Of a stretch of DNA of 64,000 nucleotides, positions 27,336 to 37,021 are shown piece after piece. Position 1 is the stretch's first letter, and each line of letters opens with the position of its first letter. The position numbers and the translations under genes were made by a program. The notes beneath the pieces are model-generated. The model was not told the origin of the DNA and searched no databases. It saw only the letters and a list, made by a program, of their open reading frames with translations. Origin of the DNA: Sva-07 sp963698435 (GTDB lineage: Bacteria; Actinomycetota; Acidimicrobiia; Acidimicrobiales; Ilumatobacteraceae); contig CAVOQV010000018.1 of NCBI GenBank assembly GCA_963698435.1, forward strand, positions 124,001 to 188,000, read 5' to 3'.

Positions 27336-30269
27336 ATGCGGCGCTCATCCGACCTCTCGGTCGACCGTCCACGTCGACGGATCAGCGGACGAGGGGTTCT
27401 GATCGCGGTCGGCGCGCTGTTCCTGTTCGTCCTGGTATTCGGCCGCGCGATCGCGCGGTTCTATGTCGACTACCTGTGGCACGATGCGCTCGGTCGCAGC
27501 GATGTGTTCTGGGGGGTGCTGGGGGCGAAGGTCACCCTGTTTGCCGTGTTCTTCCTGGCGTTCGCGGTGATCGCCGGGCTCAACTTGTTCATCGCCGATC
27601 GGGCTGCCCCGACGCACTTCCCTGCGAACGTTCACCCGTACGTCGAGCGGTTCCACGAGCTGTTCGGGCACCGACTCCGCATCGTGCGCTACGGGATCGC
27701 GCTGCTGTTCGCGTTGCTGCTCGCACTGCCCGCTGTGTCGCTCTGGCAGGACTGGCTTCTCTTCCGCAACGCTCGGGAGTTCGGAATCGCTGACGCCCAG
27801 TTCAACGCTGACGTCGGGTTCTACGTCTTCCAACTCCCGTTCCTGTCGTTCGTGCTCAACTGGCTGTTCGCCGCGCTGATCGTGGTGCTGCTGCTCACCG
27901 CTGCGGCCCACATCCTCAACGGCGGTGTGGTGTTCGTCTCCCCGGTGCCCGTTGTTCGGCAGGCGACCAAGGCGCACCTGGCCGTCCTGTTGGCCGTACT
28001 CGCTGTGGTGAAGGCCGGCGACTACTGGCTCGACCGGTACGACGTCACCAACAACCAGACCGGCATCGTTCAGGGCGCCACCTATTCGGTCGTCAACGCT
28101 CAGTTGCCGGCGATCATGCTGCTGATCCTGATCGCCCTGCTCACCGCTGGTCTCTACCTCTCGGTCGTCAGGACCGGTTCGTTCAGGATGCCGCTGATCG
28201 CATCTGCCTTGTGGCTGGTCGTCGCACTCGTGGGCGGTGTCATCTACCCCGCGGTCGTGCAGGCCCTGGTGGTCAACCCCAACCAGCAGGAACGGGAGCA
28301 GGCCTACATCGAACGCAACGTCGAAGCCACGCGGGAGGCGTTGAACCTCACCGATGTCGACGTTCGCACCGTGAGCTTCGGTTCGCTGAACGCCACCGAT
28401 GTCGAAGACGACATCGCGCCGTTGGAGAACGTCCGGCTGCTGAATCCGGCTGCGATGGAGACCAGGTTCCTCGTCGACCGTGGTGAGGTCGCCGGGCTCA
28501 CCATCGACGACCTCGACGTCGACCGGTACGTGCTCGAGGACTCGCGCGATGGCAAGCCCGAAGAGGTGTTGTTGGCCGCCCGCGAACTCCAGCTCAGCGG
28601 TGTCACCAACAAGAGCTGGCAGGGTCTGCACCTGATCAACACCCGCGGTTGTGGCTTGGTGCTGGCGCCGACCGGTCGGGTGCTCGAGAGTCAGCGTCCC
28701 GACTACCGAACCGTCGAGCTGGAGCGTCCTGAGCTGTACTTCAGTCCGATCCTCACCGGCTATGCGATCGCCAACACGAGCTCCACCGAACGTGAGTGTT
28801 CCGAGCCGCACCAGTACGAGGGAACGCTCGGCGTCGAGATGAGCTCGTTCACTCGTCGCGCCGCGTTCGCGTTGGCGTTCCTCGACTACAACGTGCTCGG
28901 GTTCGGTGGTATCCAAGACGACTCGCAGATGCTGTGGGTGCGCGGCATCAACGATCGACTGAGCAAGCTGGCGCCGTTCCTGTCGTACGACGCCGATCCG
29001 TATCCGGTGGCCGTCGACGGTCGGGCCGTCTGGGTGACCGACGCATACACGACCACCTCGCGCTACCCCTACGGTCAGCGCATCGGTGACGTGCAGCGCT
29101 CACCGCAGTCCGGCCTCGACGACAACGACAACTACGTACGCAACAGCGTCAAGGCGGTCGTCGACGCCTACACCGGCGACGTCACGTTCTACGTCGTCGA
29201 CGAGCAGGACCCGATCCTGCGTGCGTGGCGTGGTGCCTTCCCCGATCTGTTCACCCCGTTGAGCGAGATGCCTGAGGAACTCACCGACAACCTCCGCTAC
29301 CCGGAGGACCTGTTCCGCATCCAGACCGACGTGTACTCGAAGTACCGCATCGCCCCCGATCAGTTCTTCCAGCGAGTTGGTGCGTGGTCGGTCGCGCAGG
29401 CGCCCGGTACCGAGCCGTCGCAAACCACCGTGACCGCGCCCTCGGGAGCCGGTGATGCCACGCAGACCGCGGCGCAGAGCACGTTCGCAGACGAATCGAA
29501 CGCCAGCCGATTCATCCCGTACTACACGATGTTCAACACGGCGACGCCCGGTCAGGAACCCGACGAGGACTTCGTGATCCTGCGGCCGTTCGTACCGTTC
29601 TCGACCAACGACCAGCGCACGGAGCTGCAGGCGTACATGACCGCTTCGAGTGCGCCTGACTCATACGGGAAGCTCACGACGTACATCGTCGAAGAGGTCG
29701 ACGGCCGCCTCCCCGACGGCCCGTTCCGCGTCGCGGGCAACGCCGAGTCGACCGAGGCGATCTCGCGGCGAATCTCGCTCGACAACGTCGGCGATGGTGG
29801 GACCCAGGTGCGCTTCGGCGACCTCCAGCTGATCCCGGTCGCCGACGGGTTGATCTACGTGCGGCCGTACTACGTGTCGGTGCCGCAGAACTCTGCCGAC
29901 GTGTCGTCGGTGACCGAGTACCGCGCCGTCATCGTGTCGTACAACGACCGTTCCGTGCTGGAAGCGACGGTCAGTGAGGCGCTCGCTGCGCTGTTCACCG
30001 GCTTCGAGAGCGACATCGGCGATGCGATCGACGAGCCCACCGAGCCCGGCAACGGTGGCGACGACGGTGAAGCCCCGGACGAGCCCGCCCCCGGCCCGGA
30101 TACGGCCTCGACGAATGATGATCCGGTTGCCCTGCTCGAGCAGGCCGACCAGGCGTTCCTCGAAGCCGACGTCGCGCTCGAGTCGGGCGACCTCGGTCTG
30201 TATCAGGAGAAGGTCGACGAAGCGCGTGGCCTCATCGCTGACGCCTTCGCACTCCTCGAACAGCCCTGA
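27336..30269 (+). CDS. UPF0182 family integral membrane protein
   Basis: This 977-residue protein belongs to the UPF0182/COG1615 family found across Actinomycetota. About seven membrane helices occupy the first ~310 residues. A large soluble, probably extracytoplasmic region follows, with family segments such as FVDYLWHDALGRSDVFW, NPNQQEREQAYIERN, GGIQDDSQMLWVRGINDR and TFYVVDEQDPILRAW. The C-terminus is an acidic Pro/Glu-rich linker and a short helix pair. The function of the family is unknown to me. The ATG at 27336 lies 11 bases after the DivIVA-like gene, so the two are probably co-transcribed. Confidence 0.92.
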   Translation: MRRSSDLSVDRPRRRISGRGVLIAVGALFLFVLVFGRAIARFYVDYLWHDALGRSDVFWGVLGAKVTLFAVFFLAFAVIAGLNLFIADRAAPTHFPANVHPYVERFHELFGHRLRIVRYGIALLFALLLALPAVSLWQDWLLFRNAREFGIADAQFNADVGFYVFQLPFLSFVLNWLFAALIVVLLLTAAAHILNGGVVFVSPVPVVRQATKAHLAVLLAVLAVVKAGDYWLDRYDVTNNQTGIVQGATYSVVNAQLPAIMLLILIALLTAGLYLSVVRTGSFRMPLIASALWLVVALVGGVIYPAVVQALVVNPNQQEREQAYIERNVEATREALNLTDVDVRTVSFGSLNATDVEDDIAPLENVRLLNPAAMETRFLVDRGEVAGLTIDDLDVDRYVLEDSRDGKPEEVLLAARELQLSGVTNKSWQGLHLINTRGCGLVLAPTGRVLESQRPDYRTVELERPELYFSPILTGYAIANTSSTERECSEPHQYEGTLGVEMSSFTRRAAFALAFLDYNVLGFGGIQDDSQMLWVRGINDRLSKLAPFLSYDADPYPVAVDGRAVWVTDAYTTTSRYPYGQRIGDVQRSPQSGLDDNDNYVRNSVKAVVDAYTGDVTFYVVDEQDPILRAWRGAFPDLFTPLSEMPEELTDNLRYPEDLFRIQTDVYSKYRIAPDQFFQRVGAWSVAQAPGTEPSQTTVTAPSGAGDATQTAAQSTFADESNASRFIPYYTMFNTATPGQEPDEDFVILRPFVPFSTNDQRTELQAYMTASSAPDSYGKLTTYIVEEVDGRLPDGPFRVAGNAESTEAISRRISLDNVGDGGTQVRFGDLQLIPVADGLIYVRPYYVSVPQNSADVSSVTEYRAVIVSYNDRSVLEATVSEALAALFTGFESDIGDAIDEPTEPGNGGDDGEAPDEPAPGPDTASTNDDPVALLEQADQAFLEADVALESGDLGLYQEKVDEARGLIADAFALLEQP

Positions 30270-30314
30270 TCACGCCCGATGGGCTGACGGGGGTGGCGGG
30301 CACTGCGCAACCGA

Positions 30315-31166
30315 TCAGGTGCTCGGGCGGCGGAGGCGTTCGGCCAACTCGGCGAGGTCGGCGCGGAACTGGATCTCGTAGCGAGCCTGTTCGGCGGCGA
30401 GTCGCTCGGTCGAGTCGAGCACGTCGTCGATCGCGGCGTCGAGCCGTTCGGCGATCCGTGCTTCGAGCTCGGCGGTGTCGGTGTCGGTGTGGGTGGAACC
30501 ACCCGTTTCGCTCGGTTCGTTGCCGCGCCGGTTGAGTTCGTCGATGTCGTTGCCGAGTTCGGTCAGCTGGTTGGCGAGTTCCAGCGAGACGCTGGTGACC
30601 CGGGCATCGATCGTCGAGGTCTGTCGGGTCAGGTCGTCGAGCTGTTCGCGCAGTTCTGCGATCCGCGCGTTGAGGTCGTCGGACGCTTCCCCCGTCAGCA
30701 AGGGGGGTGGCGGAGCCACGATCGGTGTCGCGTCGGTGCTCGGAGGAGGCGGTGGCGGGGTGTCGCTCGGTGAAGGGGGCGGACTCTGGGGTGGCGGTGT
30801 CGCGGTGAATGTCGAGAGCCGGGCGTTGATCTCGTCGAGGTGGTCGGTCATCGACTCGACGGTGTCGAGCCGATGACCGAGCGCTTCCGCTCGCCTGTCG
30901 GCTGCCGCGACTCGATCGTCGATCGACTGCAGCTGCTGCGTCGTCGCCGCGCTGGTCGACGTGAGCCGCAGCAGGTCTTCGCTGATCGCGGTCACGCCCT
31001 GGTCGAGCGCTGCGAGGCGTGAGTCGAGGCCGGCGTTGGCCTCGTCGAGAGCAGCGATGCGCGCTTCGAGCTCCGCCTTCTCGGCCAGTGACGCCTCGAG
31101 TTGCGAGCGAACGGTCTCTGCCTGTTCGGCCTCGGCGGCTGCCTTCTTCTTCTTGCGGTTGAACAA
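30315..31166 (-). CDS. Coiled-coil protein with Pro-rich linker
   Basis: No family is recognised. The 283-residue protein starts with a basic cluster (MFNRKKKKAAAEAEQ). A long coiled coil rich in Ala, Leu, Glu and Asp runs to about residue 125, followed by a Pro/Ser linker with runs of prolines and a second coiled coil to the end. There is no signal peptide or membrane segment. It converges with the UPF0182 gene and is divergent from the TrpB-like gene, whose start is 59 bases away. A structural or scaffold role is plausible but unproven. Confidence 0.7.
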   Translation of the reverse strand: MFNRKKKKAAAEAEQAETVRSQLEASLAEKAELEARIAALDEANAGLDSRLAALDQGVTAISEDLLRLTSTSAATTQQLQSIDDRVAAADRRAEALGHRLDTVESMTDHLDEINARLSTFTATPPPQSPPPSPSDTPPPPPPSTDATPIVAPPPPLLTGEASDDLNARIAELREQLDDLTRQTSTIDARVTSVSLELANQLTELGNDIDELNRRGNEPSETGGSTHTDTDTAELEARIAERLDAAIDDVLDSTERLAAEQARYEIQFRADLAELAERLRRPST

Positions 31167-31225
31167 CGGATGGTCCTCGTTCGTGTGGGCGTGACCGAAC
31201 GGTACCTGACTACGGTGAGCCGTTC

Positions 31226-32593
31226 ATGGCTTCCACCGTTCCGCACCAGATCCACCTCAGCGAATCAGAGATGCCCACCCAGTGGTACAACCTCGTCGCC
31301 GACCTGCCCACACCGCCGCCGCCAGCGTTGCATCCAGGTACGCATCAGCCTGCCGGTCCTGACGACTTCGCCCCCTTGTTCCCGATGGCGTTGATCGAGC
31401 AGGAGGTGACCACCGATCGGTATGTCGACATCCCCGGCGGCGTCCTCGACGTCTACCGCCTGTGGCGTCCGAGCCCGCTGTTCCGGGCGCATCGTCTCGA
31501 AGCCCTGCTCGACACCCCGGCGCGGATCTACTACAAGTACGAGGGAGTCAGCCCGGCCGGTTCGCACAAGCCGAACACCGCGGTTCCCCAGGCGTACTAC
31601 AACCACCAGGAAGGCATCACGAAGCTGACCACCGAGACCGGTGCCGGCCAGTGGGGTTCGGCACTGGCGTTCGCCACATCGCAGTACGGCATGGAGTGCG
31701 AGATCTGGCAGGTGGCCGCGTCGTACAAGCAGAAGCCGTACCGCAAGACGATGATGGAGGTCTGGGGTGCGACGTTGCACTCCAGCCCGTCCGAGCTCAC
31801 CGAGTTCGGTCGCTCCTTGCTCGCCGAGAACCCTGACCATCCCGGCTCGCTCGGCATCGCGATCTCCGAAGCGGTGGCGATGTGCGTCGCCGACCCGAAA
31901 GCTCGATATGCGCTCGGCTCGGTGCTCAACCACGTGTTGCTGCACCAGACGATCATCGGCGAAGAGGCGCTGCTGCAGTTGGCCATGGTCGACGAGACGC
32001 CGGACGTGCTCGTCGGTTGCACCGGCGGCGGATCCAACTTCGGCGGCCTCGCGTTCCCGTTCCTGCGCGAGAAGCTCGCCGGGAAGATGAACCCGACGAT
32101 CCGCTGCGTCGAGCCGGCGGCGTGTCCCACGCTCACGAAGGGTGAGTACCGGTACGACTTCGGCGACACCGCCGGCATGACGCCGCTGATGAAGATGCAC
32201 ACCCTGGGCCACACGTTCATCCCCGAACCCATCCACGCCGGCGGCCTTCGCTACCACGGCATGAGCCCGTTGGTTTCGCACGTCTACAACGAGGGTCTCG
32301 TCGAGGCGATCGCGATTCCGCAGCGCGAGTGCTTCGCCGGTGCGCTGCAGTTCGCCCGCACCGAGGGCATCGTGCCGGCGCCCGAGCCGACCCATGCGAT
32401 CGCCGCGGCGATCCGCGAGGCGTTGGCGTGCAAGGAGTCCGGCGAGGAGAAGGTGATCCTCACCGCGCTCTGCGGGCACGGCCACCTCGACCTGGCGAGC
32501 TACGAGAAGTACCTGTCCGGCGAGATGGTCGACTACGACCTTCCCGACTCCGCCATCGCCGAGGCCATGGAGTCGGTTCCCGTCATCGCCTGA
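31226..32593 (+). CDS. trpB2: TrpB2-type tryptophan synthase beta-like enzyme
   Basis: This is a PLP enzyme of the TrpB2 group. The PLP-lysine motif is AGSHKPNTAVPQA, the phosphate-binding loop is GCTGGGSNFGGLAFPF, and the conserved ETGAGQWG and LCGHGHLDL blocks are present. TrpB2 enzymes convert indole and serine to tryptophan and often lack an adjacent trpA, as here. At 455 residues it is longer than canonical TrpB, as expected for the group, with an N-terminal extension (MPTQWYNLVADLPTPPPP). The ATG at 31226 may be preceded by usable starts only in overlapping frames. A palindromic terminator follows. Confidence 0.9.
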   Translation: MASTVPHQIHLSESEMPTQWYNLVADLPTPPPPALHPGTHQPAGPDDFAPLFPMALIEQEVTTDRYVDIPGGVLDVYRLWRPSPLFRAHRLEALLDTPARIYYKYEGVSPAGSHKPNTAVPQAYYNHQEGITKLTTETGAGQWGSALAFATSQYGMECEIWQVAASYKQKPYRKTMMEVWGATLHSSPSELTEFGRSLLAENPDHPGSLGIAISEAVAMCVADPKARYALGSVLNHVLLHQTIIGEEALLQLAMVDETPDVLVGCTGGGSNFGGLAFPFLREKLAGKMNPTIRCVEPAACPTLTKGEYRYDFGDTAGMTPLMKMHTLGHTFIPEPIHAGGLRYHGMSPLVSHVYNEGLVEAIAIPQRECFAGALQFARTEGIVPAPEPTHAIAAAIREALACKESGEEKVILTALCGHGHLDLASYEKYLSGEMVDYDLPDSAIAEAMESVPVIA

Positions 32594-32611
32594 TCCCACA
32601 TCCCCGGCTCA

Positions 32612-32669
32612 CCCCGTTTGCGTACGGATTCGGGTGGGGCGGTCCACCCGAATCCGCGCGCAAACGGGG
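32612..32669. terminator. Near-perfect intergenic palindrome, GATTCGGGTGG family (best copy)
   Basis: Arms CCCCGTTTGCG and GGATTCGGGTGG pair with CCACCCGAATCC and CGCAAACGGGG, with a 6-base loop and a 3-base internal bulge. It lies between the convergent TrpB2 and YgjV-like genes and would form a stable hairpin in either transcript. Confidence 0.75.
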
Positions 32670-32689
32670 ATGGGGCGGGTGACGGATGG

Positions 32690-33328
32690 TCAGAGCGACA
32701 GCGTGTACACGTCGGGGTCGTCGGATGACCGGTGGAAGCCGACGCGTTCGAGGTACTTGCGGTGGGTGTCGGTGGTACCGGCACTGCGGAGTTCGTCGAT
32801 CCCGTCGGCGCGGAACACGTCGGCGCCGGGGCCGTACAGCCATCGTCCGAGCCGCGAGTCGCGGTAGGGGCCCAGGACATAGTCGAGGTCCACGGTGAGC
32901 GTCTGTCCCTGCTGCCGACCGATCAGCAGTCCGGCCGGGAGCCCATCGCGATTGAGGAGCAACGTGACCACGTCGTCGCCTTTCGGTTCATGGAAGTCGG
33001 GTTGGAAACGGTGGATGTCGATCAGGTGAAACGCGATGAAGTCGGCGAGGAACGGTGAATCGGGACGGATGTGCGAGACCCCGAGATCGCGACCGTGTGG
33101 TCCCCCGGATGCGAACTCCTTGCGCAGGAACCAGACGTTGATCACCGCGATCGAGCCGTTGGTGATCAAGATCGGGATCGAGTCGATCAGTGCCCCGTAG
33201 ACGACGAACGTCACGGAGCCGCACAGTGAGACCATCCGCAGTCTGACCACCGAAGTCATGGTCAGCGACACGACCACGAGCGCTGACCCCAGGTAGCCGA
33301 TCAACTCGATGCCGTTCAGTTCGAACAC
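32690..33328 (-). CDS. YgjV-like membrane protein with acetyltransferase-like C-terminus
   Basis: The first ~75 residues contain three hydrophobic segments (IGYLGSALVVVSLTMTSV, VSLCGSVTFVVYGALI, IPILITNGSIAVINVWFL), a pattern seen in YgjV-type inner-membrane proteins. From residue ~85 the protein is soluble, with LTVDLDYVLGPYRDSRLG and TTDTHRKYLERVGFHRS, which look like GNAT acetyl-CoA-binding and terminal motifs. A membrane-tethered acetyltransferase is my reading; the catalytic groove is not obvious. It lies downstream of the two-component system genes and may be in the same operon (21-base gap). Confidence 0.65.
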   Translation of the reverse strand: MFELNGIELIGYLGSALVVVSLTMTSVVRLRMVSLCGSVTFVVYGALIDSIPILITNGSIAVINVWFLRKEFASGGPHGRDLGVSHIRPDSPFLADFIAFHLIDIHRFQPDFHEPKGDDVVTLLLNRDGLPAGLLIGRQQGQTLTVDLDYVLGPYRDSRLGRWLYGPGADVFRADGIDELRSAGTTDTHRKYLERVGFHRSSDDPDVYTLSL

Positions 33329-33349
33329 GCCGGCACCGTAGCGGTTGAC

Positions 33350-34036
33350 TCAGTCGACGGCGGTTTCCCCCGGCCGTATCAGTCCCGACTCGTAGGCGAA
33401 CACCACCGCATGGACCCGATCGCGCAGTCCGAGCTTCATCAAGACGCGCTGGACATGAGTTTTCACGGTGCTCTCTGCGACGTACAGGTCTGCGGCGATC
33501 TCGCGGTTCGAGCCGCCCCGCGCCATCAGGATCAGCACCTCGCGCTCGCGGTCGGTGAGTCGCTCGAGCTCGTGTTCGACTTCGCCAGGCGTTCGCCCCG
33601 TGGTCGTTCGAGCGAACTCTCTCATCAGCTTCTTGGTGACCGACGGTGCCAACAGACCGTCGCCTGCGTTGGCGAGCCGGAGCCCGTCGAGCAGGTCCTC
33701 GGGCGGGGTTCGCTTCAGTAGGAAACCGCTCGCCCCTGCTCGAACCGCTTCGTAGACGTACTCGTCGAGCTCGAACGTCGTCAGGATGAGCACCCGCGGG
33801 CAGCGCCGGCCATCGTCGCCGGCGACGATCTCCCGCGTGGCCTCGATCCCGTCGATTTCGGGCATGCGGATGTCCATCAGCACCACGTCAGGACGGAGTT
33901 CGCGCGCCAGCTGCACCGCTTGGCGGCCATCGTTGGCCTCCCCGATCACCTCGAGATCGTCCTGCGTCTCGATCATCATGCGCAAGCCGGCGCGAACCAA
34001 CTGGTCGTCGTCGGCAATCAGGATGCGGATGCTCAT
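33350..34036 (-). CDS. NarL/LuxR-family response regulator
   Basis: The receiver domain has acidic residues DDD at 9-11, the phosphorylated Asp55 in VVLMDIRMPEIDG, and Lys in GFLLKRTPPEDLL. The C-terminal LuxR-type helix-turn-helix reads LTDREREVLILMARGGSN and STVKTHVQRVLMKLG. It is a DNA-binding transcription factor. Its start overlaps the stop of the histidine kinase gene by four bases, so the pair is a two-component system. The divergent gene set (35421-38694) encoding a peptidase-like protein and an ABC transporter is the likely target. Confidence 0.92.
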   Translation of the reverse strand: MSIRILIADDDQLVRAGLRMMIETQDDLEVIGEANDGRQAVQLARELRPDVVLMDIRMPEIDGIEATREIVAGDDGRRCPRVLILTTFELDEYVYEAVRAGASGFLLKRTPPEDLLDGLRLANAGDGLLAPSVTKKLMREFARTTTGRTPGEVEHELERLTDREREVLILMARGGSNREIAADLYVAESTVKTHVQRVLMKLGLRDRVHAVVFAYESGLIRPGETAVD

Positions 34037-35244
34037 CGCTGCCTCGCCACCGAGGCACTGTCAGCATGGTCTCCGGATTCCGGGGCCCGCTGGTCGAGCG
34101 GAAGCAGCGCCCGTACCTGAAACCCGCCGGCGGGGCGACCCCCGGCCTCGAGCCGGCCACCGAGGACGCTGGCGCGTTCTCGCATGCCGGCGATGCCGCG
34201 CCCGGTCGGAGTGCCGGGGGACGCCCCGATCCCGTTGTCGCTGACCACGATCTCGAGATCCCGATCGGTGCACGACAGCGTCACGTCGACTCGGGCCGGA
34301 CCGGCGTGCTTGATCGCGTTGGTGAGCGCTTCTTGAACGATGCGATACGCGGCGATACCGGCGCGGCGATCGATCGGAGCCTCGCAGCGGTGTTCGAAAT
34401 GGACGTCGGCTCCGGCGGTTCTCATCTCGTCGATCAGGCGGCCGATGTCGGCGGAACCGTGGATCGGCGCGAGCGGCGCCTCGACGTCGGCGTGGAGGAG
34501 CCCGAGCATGTGATCCAAGTCCGTGAGGGCGGCTCGGCCCGTGTTCTCGATCTCGCGCAGCGACGCAACGGTTCGTGGGTCGTCGGTGGCGAGGCGCGCG
34601 GCGCCGGCGTGCAACACCATCACGTTCACGGCGTGGCCGACGGCATCGTGGAGCTCGCGTGCGATGCGCACCCGCTCGTCCGCTACGGCGCGTTCGGCGA
34701 TCAGGTCCTGCTCGTGGCGAAGGTTCATCGCTTCCACGGCCAGGTGACTGGCGCGCAGCTGGTTGTGCCGGATGATGAGCGCAACCAACCACCCGGTGCC
34801 GACGAGAATCGTCGTCACCGGGAGCGCCAGCCATTCCGGATCGCCGGGACCGTAGAGGACCACGGTGGACAGCGCCACCGCGGCGACCCCGACGATCGTT
34901 CCCGAAGCCTGGACAGGCCTGGTGATCCCCACCGAGTAGGTGAAGAACGGAACAGCCAGGAGGGCGTTCGTATCGCCCTGCGACGTGCTGGCCAGCATGT
35001 ACAGCGCGGTGGCGGACGCGAGCACGACAGCCGGCGCGATGCGCCGCAGCGGCAACAGCAGTGTGGGGCTGATCGCCAACCACCAGCCGGCGCCCTCGAC
35101 CGTGCCGAACTCGTCGACGTAGGCGGTGCTGTTCAGCGATGCGACCGTGATCCACACGAACACCGCGGCAAGGACAGTGTCGGCGACGAACCATGGCAGA
35201 TCGCGGGACTGCCGCCGATCGGGCCGGAGCCAGTCGAGGGTCAC
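34033..35244 (-). CDS. Sensor histidine kinase (HisKA_3 type)
   Basis: Five or six membrane helices in the first ~150 residues are followed by the dimerisation helix RIARELHDAVGHAVNVMVLH, with His as the phosphorylation site. The ATPase domain shows ALTNAIKHAGPARVDVT, DNGIGA and GRGIAGMRERASVLGG. This is the DesK/NarX-like class usually paired with LuxR-type regulators. GTG 35244 was chosen because it begins the hydrophobic region; the open frame extends upstream through non-coding sequence. A signal sensed within the membrane, such as envelope stress or an antimicrobial, is a common theme for this class, but no ligand can be inferred here. Confidence 0.9.
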   Translation of the reverse strand: MTLDWLRPDRRQSRDLPWFVADTVLAAVFVWITVASLNSTAYVDEFGTVEGAGWWLAISPTLLLPLRRIAPAVVLASATALYMLASTSQGDTNALLAVPFFTYSVGITRPVQASGTIVGVAAVALSTVVLYGPGDPEWLALPVTTILVGTGWLVALIIRHNQLRASHLAVEAMNLRHEQDLIAERAVADERVRIARELHDAVGHAVNVMVLHAGAARLATDDPRTVASLREIENTGRAALTDLDHMLGLLHADVEAPLAPIHGSADIGRLIDEMRTAGADVHFEHRCEAPIDRRAGIAAYRIVQEALTNAIKHAGPARVDVTLSCTDRDLEIVVSDNGIGASPGTPTGRGIAGMRERASVLGGRLEAGGRPAGGFQVRALLPLDQRAPESGDHADSASVARQR

Positions 35245-35420
35245 GTCCGCAGAGTACCGCTGCGCTCGAGAGCTGTCGTCCTCCCGGTGGGGGACTGGGG
35301 TCGTCCTCCGGAGTGATGACGAGGATCGCTGCGGAAGGGGGACGACATCCAGGCTGCCGAGGCGGAGAGTGGATGCAGGAGAACCAGATCGTCCATCTCC
35401 GAACTCGAGGAGGTTCACCG

Positions 35421-37019
35421 ATGACCATGTACCGAACCGCGGATCGACCCGAAGCTCGATGGATCGCACAGGCCGCCGGACTGCACGAACGCCTGGGCGA
35501 ACGTCTGGAACCGTTGTGGGGCCGGATGCCGTGGGCGATCGCTGCAGCGGTGGCGATCGGCGCGTTGTGGGGTGTCGGCGCCGGTTCATGGATGCCGCGC
35601 GGTCCATTGACCCCCGGCGAAGCGATGTGGTCGATGATCATCAGCCTGCTCGTCGGCGGTCTCGCCGGGCTGGTCAGCAGATCGCGGTGGGCGATGCTGG
35701 CGGCACCGGTCGCTTTCGCCGCCGTGTTCGAACTCGTGCGGCTCGACCTCGACGGGCCGAGCGTGGACGCCCCTCAGTTCAGCGTGTACGGCCTGCTGGC
35801 ACTGGCGTTCGGTCGAGGCGTGCACGCCCTGCTCTCGCTCGTGCCGATGGCACTCGGGGCAGCGCTCGGCGCGGGCGTCGCTCGGTCGATCACCGCGGCG
35901 TCGACGTCGACCCGATCCACGCGGCGTACGGCCGCCGTGATCGCTCGTCGGGTTGGGGCTGGGTTGGTCGCCGTCGCGCTGCTTGCGTTCTCGGCCGTCC
36001 TGCTTCGCCCGGCGAGCACCGACGCGATCCGCGACGCGGACGGCGACATCATCCCGGGCAGCGTGGCGGAGTTGACCCGCGTCGAGGTGAACGGTCACGA
36101 CCTCGGTCTGATGATCCGCGGCCACAGCGTCGACAATCCGGTGCTGCTGTTCCTCGCCGGCGGGCCCGGCGGCTCCGAGTACGGGGCGATGCGTCGTCAT
36201 CTCCCTGAGCTCGAAGAGCACTTCACCGTGGCCACCTGGGACCAGCGGGGTAGCGGGACGTCGTACTCCGAACTCGACCCGACCGACACGGTCACGCTCG
36301 AGGGCTCGGTCGACGACACGATCGAGGTCACCAACTACCTGCGCAAGCGCTTCGACGCTGACAGGATCTACGTGCTCGGTCAGTCGTGGGGGACCACGCT
36401 CGGCGTGCTCGCCGTGCAGGAGCAGCCCGAGCTGTACGAGGCGTTCATCGGCACCGGACAGATGGTCAGCCAGTTGGAAACCGACCGCATCTTCTACGCC
36501 GACACGCTCGAGTGGGCCGAGGCCAACGGACGAGACGGCCTTGCCGGAGAACTCCGCAGCATCGGGCCGCCCCCGTACGACGAGATGCTCGATTACGAGA
36601 CGGCGCTGTCGCACGAGCAGGAGGTCTACCGCTACGACCACAACGCGAACTCCGAGGGCGAGGGCCAGATGTCGGAGAACCTCCTGGTGTCTGAGTACAC
36701 GCTGCTCGACCAACTGCACGTGCTCCCGGCCTTCATGGACACATTCGCCGCGCTGTACCCGCAGCTGCAGGACATCGACTTCCGGAACACAGCCACTGAG
36801 TTCGAGGTGCCGATGTTCTTCGTGCAGGGCGCCCACGAGGCCTTCGGGCGCGCCGACGTGTTCGACGACTGGTACCCGATGATCGAGGCACCGATCGTCG
36901 ACCGCGTCGAACTCGACACGTCCGGCCACCGACCGCTGTGGGAGCAGCCCGACGAGTTCGTCGACTACATGACCGAGACGGTGCTCGCCATGACGGCACC
37001 GACCGAGGAGGGGCAGTGA
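35421..37019 (+). CDS. Membrane-anchored S33-type alpha/beta hydrolase (proline iminopeptidase-like)
   Basis: An N-terminal region with about four membrane helices precedes an alpha/beta-hydrolase domain. The oxyanion loop is LFLAGGPGGSE, the nucleophile elbow is GQSWGTTLG, and the C-terminal His lies in TSGHRPLWEQPDEF. GGPGG plus GQSWG is typical of S33 proline iminopeptidase relatives. ATG 35421 has GAGGAGG ten bases upstream, which decides the start. It leads a three-gene operon with an ABC ATPase and permease, and is divergent from a two-component system, an arrangement common for membrane-stress or peptide-detoxification modules. Confidence 0.87.
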   Translation: MTMYRTADRPEARWIAQAAGLHERLGERLEPLWGRMPWAIAAAVAIGALWGVGAGSWMPRGPLTPGEAMWSMIISLLVGGLAGLVSRSRWAMLAAPVAFAAVFELVRLDLDGPSVDAPQFSVYGLLALAFGRGVHALLSLVPMALGAALGAGVARSITAASTSTRSTRRTAAVIARRVGAGLVAVALLAFSAVLLRPASTDAIRDADGDIIPGSVAELTRVEVNGHDLGLMIRGHSVDNPVLLFLAGGPGGSEYGAMRRHLPELEEHFTVATWDQRGSGTSYSELDPTDTVTLEGSVDDTIEVTNYLRKRFDADRIYVLGQSWGTTLGVLAVQEQPELYEAFIGTGQMVSQLETDRIFYADTLEWAEANGRDGLAGELRSIGPPPYDEMLDYETALSHEQEVYRYDHNANSEGEGQMSENLLVSEYTLLDQLHVLPAFMDTFAALYPQLQDIDFRNTATEFEVPMFFVQGAHEAFGRADVFDDWYPMIEAPIVDRVELDTSGHRPLWEQPDEFVDYMTETVLAMTAPTEEGQ

Positions 37020-37021
37020 CC

